Source: an uncultured Porphyromonadaceae bacterium (GTDB taxonomy: Bacteria; Bacteroidota; Bacteroidia; Bacteroidales; Muribaculaceae). From it: a DNA stretch of 5,720 bases. Positions 1 to 5,404 of this stretch are shown in pieces (position 1 is the first letter of the stretch; every line of letters starts with the position of its first letter). A model generated the notes under the pieces. That model ran no database searches. It had not been told where the DNA came from and saw only the letters and a list, made by a program, of their open reading frames with translations. Both the position numbers and the translations under genes were made by a program. The stretch is from positions 1 to 5,720 of the forward strand of contig CAMVDK010000198.1 in NCBI GenBank assembly GCA_947166165.1. Reading direction: 5' to 3'.

Positions 1-1
1 C

Positions 2-67
2 CAGGTGGCCGTGCGCATCGACGACAGCGTGCGCAACATCGCCGACTGGGCCGTGTTCGAGCAGTGA
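2..67 (+). CDS. C-terminal end of an unidentified protein (partial, 5' end outside window)
   Basis: An open frame enters from the left edge and stops at TGA 65-67. The visible tail ends in RIDDSVRNIADWAVFEQ. Codon use is GC-rich at third positions (gtg, cgc, atc, gac, gcc), like the genuine genes downstream, which supports it as real coding sequence. The pattern of a short acidic stretch followed by 'VRNIADW' is reminiscent of the last helix of extended short-chain dehydrogenase/epimerase proteins, where a similar 'sl.dgv...v.W' motif is common. With 21 residues visible this is only a guess. It lies upstream and in the same direction as the nucleotide-sugar dehydratase, which would suit an envelope-sugar gene cluster. 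A separate promoter sits in the gap, so the two need not share a transcript. Confidence 0.6.
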   Translation, partial: QVAVRIDDSVRNIADWAVFEQ

Positions 68-139
68 GTCACAGCACCACGGCCGGCTTACATTTTTTGT
101 TCCTTCCTTCGGGCCGATAAGCAAAAAAATGCGCGAAAA

Positions 140-171
140 CTTGCAACTCTCGCAATTATGCCATAATTTTG
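140..171 (+). promoter_or_regulatory. Predicted Bacteroidota-type promoter for the dehydratase gene
   Basis: TAATTTTG at 164-171 matches the Bacteroidota -7 box TAnnTTTG exactly. CTTG at 140-143 matches three of four bases of the -33 box TTTG, and the 20-nt spacing lies inside the usual 19-21. Transcription would begin near 177-180, leaving a short leader of about 15 nt before ATG 193. This placement helps decide the start codon, because the longer frame's TTG at 169-171 would lie inside the -7 box and upstream of the predicted transcript. Confidence 0.6.
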
Positions 172-192
172 CAGATTCTCTCCAAAACTGAT

Positions 193-2217
193 ATGAGGCA
201 TTTACTAGATAAACTGCTTAACCGCCTGTTCGATCTTCGGATTGTGCGGACATTTAAAATAACCACCACCCCCCGCTGGGTGATTCTCCTTATCGACATG
301 CTCATCGTGACTGCGAGCTTCTTTGTCGTGGAATTCGCCCAAATGTATTCGTCCCGCGAGGTGATGGCCCCCAGCACACTGCTGCAGAACTGGCTGCTAG
401 TGCTAACGGCCTACTTCATCGTGACGTATCTCACCAAGAGCTACACATGCGTGATCCGGCTGTCGGTGATCGAGGACCTGTACCGCACGTTTGTGGTCGT
501 GGCTTCGTCGACAGCCATTCTGCTGGGCATCAACCTGCTGACGGGTCTGCTCACCAATCATGTGCTTTACAGCTACTGGAACATACTGGTGATCAGTACG
601 CTGGCTTTCTCGGTGATGATGGTGGAACGGCTGCTCATCAAGTATTTTTACATGCGGTTGTCGAACATGGGTTCTGGCCGGCGGCGCGTGCTGGTGCTGG
701 GCACAACACTCGACTCGCTCATCCTGGCCAACGCACTGAAGAACGAAATCGACGGCAAATACAACCCCGTGGGCCTGCTGAGCATCAAGCCAAGCGAGAG
801 CACTTCAACGGTGAATGGCTTCAAGGTGTACCGCTTCGACCCCGACAACACGAGCAATATCTTCATCGAGCACAGCATCTACGCGCTCATCTTCGACTCG
901 GCCAATCAAAAACTGATGCAGGGCGGCTTTGCCGACTATTTCTTGCGCAACAACATCACGCTGCTGTCGATCAACAAGGTGCAGGAATTCGAAGGTTCCG
1001 GAGGCGAAAAGGAAGAGGCACCGCCCACCAACATCTCCACCTATGTGAAAGAGGTGCAGATTGAAGACCTGCTCGGCCGCGAACCCATCAAACTGAACAA
1101 CGCGCTGGTCAACAACACGATACGCGGCGGTTGCGTGCTCATTACGGGAGCGTGCGGCTCGATAGGCAGCGAGATTGTGCGACAGACGGCCAGCTACAAG
1201 GCGAGCAGAATCGTGCTTGTCGACCAGGCCGAGACTCCCATGCACGACCTGCAACTCGAAATGAGCAAGGAATATCCCGATGCCGACATCGTGCTCTTTA
1301 TGGGCGACGTGCAGAACAAGGTGCGCATGGAGCTGGCTTTCAAGCAGTACCATCCCAAGTTCGTGTTCCATGCGGCCGCCTACAAACACGTGCCGATGAT
1401 GGAAATCAACCCCACCGAGGCCATCTTGACCAACGTGCAGGGCACGAAAAACATCGCCGACCTGGCGCTGAAGTATGGCGTGTACAAGTTTGTGATGATT
1501 TCGACCGACAAGGCCGTGAACCCCACCAACGTGATGGGCTGCTCGAAGCGTCTAGCCGAAATCTACTGCCAGTCGCTGTTCTTCGACGCGACGCGCCGTG
1601 GACTGTCGACGCAGTTCATCACCACCCGCTTTGGCAACGTGCTGGGCAGCAACGGCTCGGTGATTCCGCTGTTCCGCAAGCAGATTGCCGCTGGAGGGCC
1701 GGTGACGGTAACCCACAAGGACATCATCCGCTACTTCATGACCATCCCCGAGGCCTGCTCGCTCGTGCTCGAGGCGGGATGCATGGGCAGCGGTGGCGAA
1801 ATCTACATCTTCGACATGGGACGCCCGGTGCGCATCTACGACCTGGCCGAGCGCATGATCTCGCTGGCCGGACTCAAGCCTCACGTCGACATACAAATCA
1901 AAGAGGTGGGACTGCGGCCCGGCGAAAAACTCTTCGAGGAACTGCTCAACGACAAGGAAAAGACCACGGCCACCATCAACAAGAAAATCATGATTGCCAA
2001 GGTGCGCACCTACGACTACCGCGACGTGTGCCAGCACACCGAGCAAATCATCCACTTCGCCGCCGAGGGCGACGAACACGCCATGGTGCTGGCCATGAAG
2101 CGATTTGTGCCTGAATACAAGAACAACCACTCGCGCTTCGAGGCCATCGACCGCGAGCTCGACGATGCAAAGACCTCCACCGCACAGTCGACTCCAGCCA
2201 CCGAGAAATACTATTGA
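193..2217 (+). CDS. Membrane-anchored UDP-sugar 4,6-dehydratase / polysaccharide biosynthesis protein (CapD/WbpM/PglF family)
   Basis: Predicted inner-membrane enzyme of 674 residues. Relatives in this family convert UDP-GlcNAc to the 4-keto-6-deoxy sugar, the first step to bacillosamine- or QuiNAc/FucNAc-type sugars for capsule, O-antigen or protein glycans; the exact substrate here is inferred. Four hydrophobic segments lie near residues 29-48, 63-83, 100-121 and 129-150. A first Rossmann-like domain begins at RRRVLVLG (about 163-170) and runs to about 300. The catalytic SDR domain starts with ITGACGSIGSE: the NAD-binding glycines are G319, G322 and G325. Next come HAAAYKHVPMME, then T438-D439-K440 and M448-xxx-K452. 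This Met-for-Tyr arrangement with the preceding TDK is the hallmark of WbpM/PglF. RPGEKLFEELL at 575-585 is also conserved. Length matches the long (about 600-680 residue) membrane-bound class. ATG 193 is preferred to TTG 169 because the latter lies in the promoter. The last 20 or so residues are a low-complexity tail. Confidence 0.93.
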   Translation: MRHLLDKLLNRLFDLRIVRTFKITTTPRWVILLIDMLIVTASFFVVEFAQMYSSREVMAPSTLLQNWLLVLTAYFIVTYLTKSYTCVIRLSVIEDLYRTFVVVASSTAILLGINLLTGLLTNHVLYSYWNILVISTLAFSVMMVERLLIKYFYMRLSNMGSGRRRVLVLGTTLDSLILANALKNEIDGKYNPVGLLSIKPSESTSTVNGFKVYRFDPDNTSNIFIEHSIYALIFDSANQKLMQGGFADYFLRNNITLLSINKVQEFEGSGGEKEEAPPTNISTYVKEVQIEDLLGREPIKLNNALVNNTIRGGCVLITGACGSIGSEIVRQTASYKASRIVLVDQAETPMHDLQLEMSKEYPDADIVLFMGDVQNKVRMELAFKQYHPKFVFHAAAYKHVPMMEINPTEAILTNVQGTKNIADLALKYGVYKFVMISTDKAVNPTNVMGCSKRLAEIYCQSLFFDATRRGLSTQFITTRFGNVLGSNGSVIPLFRKQIAAGGPVTVTHKDIIRYFMTIPEACSLVLEAGCMGSGGEIYIFDMGRPVRIYDLAERMISLAGLKPHVDIQIKEVGLRPGEKLFEELLNDKEKTTATINKKIMIAKVRTYDYRDVCQHTEQIIHFAAEGDEHAMVLAMKRFVPEYKNNHSRFEAIDRELDDAKTSTAQSTPATEKYY

Positions 2218-2270
2218 GGCAACACAATCAACTTTTCAAAATCAAAAAACGACCCACATCCACACCCGCA

Positions 2271-3449
2271 ATGCGTCAAAACGACACCCTCTCCCCTCGC
2301 CACTCATTTGCCTGCATGGCACTGCTTGCAGCACTCACTATTGCCACCACATCCTGTTTCAAGGACGAGCCACTCAACGCCGAGTGCGACATCGAGCACA
2401 TCAGCCTGCAGGTTGACAATCCCGAGCAATTCTTCTTCCAGACCACCGACGCGCAGCGCCGACTGCTGTCGACCGACAGCGTGGTGAGCATCGCCGTGCG
2501 CAGCCATGCCGACGTTACCGCGCTGGCACCCGTCTTCAGCCTGACCGAAGGCGCGACCATCGAGCCGGCCAGCGGCAGCGTGCAGGACTTCAGCCACGGG
2601 CCGGTGGTCTACACGGTCACATCGCAGGACGGGCGCTGGCAACGGCGCTACCGCATCGCCTACGTGCCCACAGTGGTCACCGTGAGCGACACGCTCAAAA
2701 TCGACTTTGAACACTACGAGTTGGAGTCGAAAAACAAGAAATACTACGTTTGGAGCCAGCCCATGCCCGACGGCACGCTCGCGCCCTGGTGGGCCACAGG
2801 CAACGCCGGCTTCGGCCTGTCGAAGCCGTCGGCCACGCCCGATGAGTATCCCTCGGTACCCGAGCCCAACGGCCTCGATGGGGCCTGCCTGCGCCTGACC
2901 ACCCGCGACACCGGCCCTCTGGGAGCCGCCTTGAACAAAGCCATCGCCGCCGGCAACTTCTACATGGGTGAGTTCGACATCACGGTGGCCGCCAAGCGTC
3001 CGCTCATGGCCACACTCTTCGGACGGCCCTACACGAATATGCCCGTGCGCTTCACCGGCTACTACCAGTACACGCCCGGCCCCACGTTCATCGACTCGCA
3101 CAAGAAGCCCGTTGAGGGGCGCACCGACTGCGGCTCGGCCTATGCCGTGCTCTATCGCAACCACGACGCCGACGGCAACCCCGTCGTGCTGCATGGCGAC
3201 GACGTGCAGACCAACCCCCACATCGTGGCGCTGGCCAAGGTGCCCGACATCCACCCCACCACCGTGTGGACGCCCTGGCAGGTGGACTTCGTCTACAGCC
3301 AGGAGATCGACCGCGAGCTGCTCGCTAATATGGGCTACAGCCTGACGGTGGTGTTCAGCTCGAGCGTCGACGGCGACATGTTTGAGGGCGCCATCGGCAG
3401 CCAGATGCTCGTCGACAAGGTGCGCGTGATCTGCACCCGCGAGGAGTGA
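2271..3449 (+). CDS. PCMD-domain (putative carbohydrate metabolism domain) lipoprotein
   Basis: Predicted envelope lipoprotein of 392 residues. The N-terminus has arginines at 2 and 10, a hydrophobic core around 14-25 and a lipobox-like ATTSC with C29 as the lipidated cysteine, so signal peptidase II processing is likely. Residues 30-140 form a beta-rich region resembling the Ig-like N-domain of such proteins. Residues about 145-392 look like the Bacteroidota PCMD domain: W173-W174-ATGNAGFG, a GLDGACLRLTTRDTG strand, the AAGNFYMGEF segment, LFGRPY, and GYYQYTPG at 263-270. The domain's name reflects its occurrence near glycan genes; no reaction is established that I know of, and I claim none. 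A longer frame begins at TTG 2214, overlapping the dehydratase stop, but it puts about 19 charged or polar residues before the signal peptide, so ATG 2271 is preferred. An internal ATG at 2316 would leave a signal without positive charge. The gap to the upstream gene is 53 nt with no terminator or convincing promoter, so co-transcription is possible. Confidence 0.87.
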   Translation: MRQNDTLSPRHSFACMALLAALTIATTSCFKDEPLNAECDIEHISLQVDNPEQFFFQTTDAQRRLLSTDSVVSIAVRSHADVTALAPVFSLTEGATIEPASGSVQDFSHGPVVYTVTSQDGRWQRRYRIAYVPTVVTVSDTLKIDFEHYELESKNKKYYVWSQPMPDGTLAPWWATGNAGFGLSKPSATPDEYPSVPEPNGLDGACLRLTTRDTGPLGAALNKAIAAGNFYMGEFDITVAAKRPLMATLFGRPYTNMPVRFTGYYQYTPGPTFIDSHKKPVEGRTDCGSAYAVLYRNHDADGNPVVLHGDDVQTNPHIVALAKVPDIHPTTVWTPWQVDFVYSQEIDRELLANMGYSLTVVFSSSVDGDMFEGAIGSQMLVDKVRVICTREE

Positions 3450-3541
3450 CACGATGGCACGATAACCGGTTGCTTCAGACTAGACCACAAGGACTATATT
3501 CCACTACGGCCGCAACACTGTAGGGCCGCCACTCTCCACTC

Positions 3542-3590
3542 AAAAAAACAGCGCTGCAAGCAACCCCGATGCGGGGAACTCGCGGCGCTG
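3542..3590 (-). terminator. Intrinsic terminator of the minus-strand membrane protein gene
   Basis: Read on the minus strand, a hairpin with outer stem CAGCGCCGC / GCAGCGCTG (8 of 9 positions paired) and inner stem CCCC / GGGG is followed at once by seven T residues. It starts about 30 nt after the stop codon at 3621-3623. On the plus strand no T tract follows the hairpin, so it should act mainly on the minus-strand transcript. Confidence 0.82.
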
Positions 3591-3620
3591 GTGTGTATAT
3601 GTTCGCGTGCGGAATGAGCC

Positions 3621-4274
3621 TCACTTGGGCATGAACCGCGCCGGGTCTTCGGGGTCGGGCGGCAGCGGAGGCGGGACGGGCGTGTCGCCGCCGGGCGTGC
3701 CCTCGTGCTTCGTGTGGTGATGATGGTGCCAGTTCTTCATCTCGCCGCTCACCTTGCTGCCCAGCGTGCGCACGTCCTCGAGGCCACGGTCGATGGTCTG
3801 GTCCACGGCCCGCTCGAGCGTGAAGTTGAAGTCGAACGGCAGCACCGACAGGATGGCCGAAATCAAGGCCAGCACCAGGAGCGTGCAGCTGGCCGTGTAG
3901 CCGATGCCCAGGCCGAGCACGTGGAAGCCCTCGCCGATGTCCTCGCTGGGCATCACTTCGGGCGCATGGTTGAGCGTGAGGGCGATGTTCTCGTAGTCGT
4001 GGGTGTCGTTGAAGAAGCACAGCCCCAGCACTATCATCACCGCCGAGGCGATGCCCCACCAGCGGTTGCGCAGGGTGTTGAAGCCAATGGCCAGGAAACA
4101 CGAAATGAACGGCAGCAGGGCAAACACGATGTGCCGCGCGGTGGGCTGCTGTGTGATGGTGCCGGCGGTGAAACTGTAGCCCGTGATCGAACCCTGGAAG
4201 TTCACGCTGTAGAAGGGCAGGAACACGTAGCACACAATGGCCAGCACAAGCAATATGTTGGTGATGGGTTTCAT
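3621..4274 (-). CDS. Hypothetical four-helix membrane protein with histidine cluster and proline-rich C-terminal tail
   Basis: A 217-residue protein I do not recognise as a named family. Hydrophobic segments are at about 5-24, 48-66, 72-88 and 118-145. The loop between helices 1 and 2 contains FQGSITGYSFTAG, and the loop between helices 3 and 4 is acidic (NDTHDYENIA, MPSEDIGEG). After helix 4 comes an amphipathic, charged stretch (about 151-181), then W182 and five consecutive histidines at 183-187, with another at 190. The protein ends in a proline-rich tail, PVPPPLPPDPEDP, at about 199-211. By the positive-inside rule the RNRWW after helix 2 suggests that loop is cytoplasmic, which would put the C-terminus in the cytoplasm too; this is inference. 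ATG 4274 is chosen because the helix begins directly after it, whereas the upstream TTG at 4352 overlaps the predicted promoter. It is monocistronic, with its own promoter and terminator, and convergent with the PCMD gene. Confidence 0.8.
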   Translation of the reverse strand: MKPITNILLVLAIVCYVFLPFYSVNFQGSITGYSFTAGTITQQPTARHIVFALLPFISCFLAIGFNTLRNRWWGIASAVMIVLGLCFFNDTHDYENIALTLNHAPEVMPSEDIGEGFHVLGLGIGYTASCTLLVLALISAILSVLPFDFNFTLERAVDQTIDRGLEDVRTLGSKVSGEMKNWHHHHHTKHEGTPGGDTPVPPPLPPDPEDPARFMPK

Positions 4275-4319
4275 TGCAGTTGTGGCGCACCGATAGCGCC
4301 GTTTTGATGGTCGTGATTG

Positions 4320-4353
4320 CGAAAATACAAACTTTTGCCCTAACGACCGCAAA
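4320..4353 (-). promoter_or_regulatory. Predicted promoter of the minus-strand membrane protein gene
   Basis: On the minus strand TATTTTCG (4327-4320) matches seven of eight positions of TAnnTTTG counting the free ones, and TTTG (4353-4350) matches the -33 box perfectly. The spacing is 22 nt, slightly over the usual 19-21. A transcript starting near 4313 would have a leader of about 40 nt before ATG 4274. Confidence 0.45.
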
Positions 4354-4491
4354 ATGCCACGAGCAATTAATATTTAATAAACAAACGTAAAGTAAGACCC
4401 GACCATCTTTAGGATTTTTTAGCGAGCCAAGCCATCCGTCCCGCCACCAACAAAAAGACGCATCTCAAAGCGGATTCAACTACAGTGAACC
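4354..4491. other. AT-rich intergenic spacer without a recognisable gene
   Basis: This stretch begins with a very AT-rich segment (4363-4395, including ATTAATATTTAATAAAC) and becomes mixed in composition toward the palindromic element. I see no open frame with convincing codon use, no RNA gene and no strong promoter. It lies between the membrane-protein promoter and the inverted element. Confidence 0.5.
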
Positions 4492-4592
4492 ATCAACCGC
4501 AGGTTGTGAAGGAGATAGAATGCGAATCTCACGAATTTAGGGAATTATCTACCTGTTGTCTCCGACCTTGAAAAGGGCGAGCGAGAGTGTGT

Positions 4593-4710
4593 CAGAACTG
4601 TGAAAGGAATGCTGAATTGCCCGAAGGGCAGCATTTTAATAACGCTGGGTTACCGCGTCAGCGGTAGCCCAGTGGGAAGGGGCTGAAACTAAAGCGCCTC
4701 TGAAGGAGGC
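4593..4710 (+). repeat. Left composite unit of the palindromic element (118 nt)
   Basis: In order: CAGAAC; 20 nt; hairpin GCCC-GAA-GGGC; 15 nt containing ATTTTAATAAC; a 12-bp stem CTGGGTTACCGC / GCGGTAGCCCAG with loop GTCA (one G-U pair); 23 nt; hairpin GCCTC-TGAAG-GAGGC. Bases 4608-4613 (AATGCT) also pair with 4630-4635 (AGCATT), enclosing the first small hairpin. Confidence 0.7.
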
Positions 4711-4745
4711 CACACGAGGGGCAGCGCAATGCCGCTACCGCAGTA

Positions 4746-4863
4746 GCCTCCTCCAGAGGCATTTCTGCCAGTAGATGGCATCCCCCGGGCCAACGCTGCG
4801 CGTTGTTCCGGGGTTACTCAGATATCGCCCTCCGGGCTTTTCAATCGATGTTTCGCGGTTCTG
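4746..4863 (-). repeat. Right composite unit of the palindromic element, inverted (118 nt)
   Basis: Read on the minus strand it has the same order and the same total length as the left unit: CAGAAC; 20 nt; hairpin GCCC-GGA-GGGC; 13 nt ending in GAGTAA; a stem CCCCGGAACAACGC / GCGTTGGCCCGGGG (12 Watson-Crick pairs, one G-U and one mismatch) with loop GCA; 22 nt containing a TGCCA-5-TGGCA hairpin; hairpin GCCTC-TGGAG-GAGGC. The GCCTC arms of the two units also pair with each other (14 of 15 positions), with a 35-nt loop that holds GCTAC-CGCA-GTAGC. Confidence 0.7.
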
Positions 4864-4965
4864 TAATCTTTCGCTAGGGACAACACATCCATAGTTCCCT
4901 TTGGAGAAAGCGACTGCTCGAGGAGGCCATATGGCGAGGTGCTGTTGCTTCGTGCGACGGTTGAT

Positions 4966-5081
4966 TTTTCTCTACCAGCGAGAGCCGATGGATGGGATTT
5001 ATATAAAATCATTGAGTTTACACCACTATCACTGATGCTAAACTTTCATAACGCAAAATACGCCTATTGTTAGCATTTGCT
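4966..5081. other. AT-rich spacer between the palindromic element and the AAATGAAAT cluster
   Basis: No gene is visible. It contains a 7-bp inverted repeat, ATGCTAA at 5035-5041 and TTAGCAT at 5070-5076, separated by 28 nt. This could be a factor-binding site but could equally be chance in AT-rich DNA. Confidence 0.35.
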
Positions 5082-5164
5082 AAATGAAATAAAATGAAAT
5101 TGTTTATGTGTGAAAATATGTAAAATGAAATAAAAGGCATATCAAAAATGAAATAAAATGAAAT
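5082..5164. repeat. Cluster of AAATGAAAT direct repeats upstream of the surface-protein promoter
   Basis: AAATGAAAT occurs at 5082, 5092, 5123, 5146 and 5156. A perfect 19-mer, AAATGAAATAAAATGAAAT, is present twice (5082-5100 and 5146-5164), and the 13-mer AAATGAAATAAAA three times (5082, 5123, 5146). Within the two pairs the spacing is 10 bp, about one helical turn. A related AAATGAAA lies at 5242-5249, in the leader. All three reading frames are short, so the cluster is not coding. Its position, ending 9 nt before the predicted promoter at 5173, suggests either regulatory protein binding or a bent or easily melted segment. Confidence 0.75.
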
Positions 5165-5172
5165 CGGCATGT

Positions 5173-5205
5173 TTTAGGTGATTTGGGATAAATTATATAA
5201 ATTTG
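5173..5205 (+). promoter_or_regulatory. Predicted promoter of the BspA-like gene
   Basis: TAAATTTG at 5198-5205 is an exact match to the Bacteroidota -7 box TAnnTTTG. TTTA at 5173-5176 matches three of four bases of TTTG, with 21 nt between them. Transcription would start near 5212, giving a leader of about 190 nt before ATG 5405. The AAATGAAAT cluster lies directly upstream. Confidence 0.55.
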
Positions 5206-5211
5206 CAGCCG

Positions 5212-5404
5212 AAATATCAACTCGTCTAATTAACATCAATAAAATGAAAGGTCTGAAAGCATCCGACGAGATGCCGCGAACCTGCGGCCATCCTCTCCAC
5301 AAGCCCCTTGGCACTCACCGATTCGGCTGATCCGCAAACGGCATCACCCCTATCGGCGAGCACAACATTGAACTGAATTTCTATATCAACTAAAACAAAA
5401 CACT
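5212..5404 (+). other. Putative structured 5' leader of the BspA-like gene, with a 28-codon mini-ORF
   Basis: The predicted transcript would carry two hairpins. One is GCCGC / GCGGC (5273-5277 with 5284-5288, loop GAACCT). The other is larger, 5318-5356: CCGAT pairs with ATCGG, then after a symmetrical 5x5 internal loop TGATCCG pairs with CGG-c-ATCA around loop CAAA. A small frame from ATG 5244 to TGA 5328-5330 (28 codons, starting MKGLKASDEM) ends inside the larger hairpin. Its sequence has no recognisable features, and it may be chance. The start of the main gene is preceded by AAAACAAAACACT, an A-rich context typical of the phylum. No known riboswitch was recognised. Confidence 0.4.

Larger units (their letters stand above)
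4492..4965. repeat. 474-nt imperfect palindromic element of two inverted composite units (REP/BIME-like or MITE-like)
   Basis: The outer ends are an 8-bp perfect inverted repeat, ATCAACCG at 4492-4499 and CGGTTGAT at 4958-4965. Inside, matching blocks are arranged in mirror order about a centre near 4728: a 22-nt related block (4539-4560 and 4879-4900, sharing AGGGAA and TGTTGTC), CAGAAC/GTTCTG (4593-4598 and 4858-4863), a GCCC-3-GGGC hairpin (4619-4629 and 4827-4837), a long GC-rich hairpin (4645-4672 and 4783-4813), and a GCCTC-5-GAGGC hairpin (4696-4710 and 4746-4760). All have midpoints within half a base of 4728 except the 22-nt block, which is shifted by about 9. No transposase is encoded here, so a mobile origin would require one elsewhere. 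The arrangement resembles paired inverted REP sequences (BIMEs) in principle. Similar intergenic repeats seem familiar from Bacteroidota genomes, but I cannot confirm identity. Confidence 0.72.

Noticed and set aside
91..131. CATTTTTTG (91-99) against CAAAAAAATG (122-131), and GCTTA (86-90) against TAAGC (118-122), as a possible terminator for the upstream gene.
   Set aside because: The pairings are short or A/T-only, mutually incompatible, and lack a GC stem directly followed by a T tract.
447..2114. Long alternative frames inside the dehydratase gene (for example 447-1064 and 1131-2114 on +, 805-1389 and 1552-2130 on -).
   Set aside because: They are shadows of a GC-rich gene whose main frame has complete family motifs; their translations are rich in Arg, His, Gly and Ala without any domain pattern.
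2304..3452. A 382-codon minus-strand frame covering the PCMD gene.
   Set aside because: It is antisense to a clear lipoprotein frame and is dominated by low-complexity Val/Gly/His/Ala typical of reverse-strand reading of GC-rich codons.
3507..3528. CGGCC-12-GGCCG hairpin after the PCMD gene as its terminator.
   Set aside because: Only five pairs and no T tract follows on the plus strand, so it could not be called.
3475..4307. Alternative frames over the membrane protein (3475-4290 on -, 3705-4307 on +).
   Set aside because: Only the 3621-4274 frame yields clean hydrophobic helices right after an ATG, with a promoter before it and a terminator after it. The 3475 frame would also read through the terminator.
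4818..5012. A 64-codon minus-strand open frame (starts MILYKSHPSALAGREKS, ends SPEGDI).
   Set aside because: It lies almost wholly within the right arm of the palindromic element, and its last codons are the GCCC-GGA-GGGC hairpin. The matching part of the left arm is not open in the same frame, so constraint appears to be on structure, not on a peptide. Repeat-borne frames of this sort are common annotation artefacts.
4492..5164. Possible CRISPR array or tRNA-like cluster in the repeat-rich gap.
   Set aside because: The repeats are inverted hairpin units and AT-rich 9-mers, without regular 28-36-nt direct repeats and unique spacers, and no cloverleaf with a T-loop GTTCRA pattern was seen.
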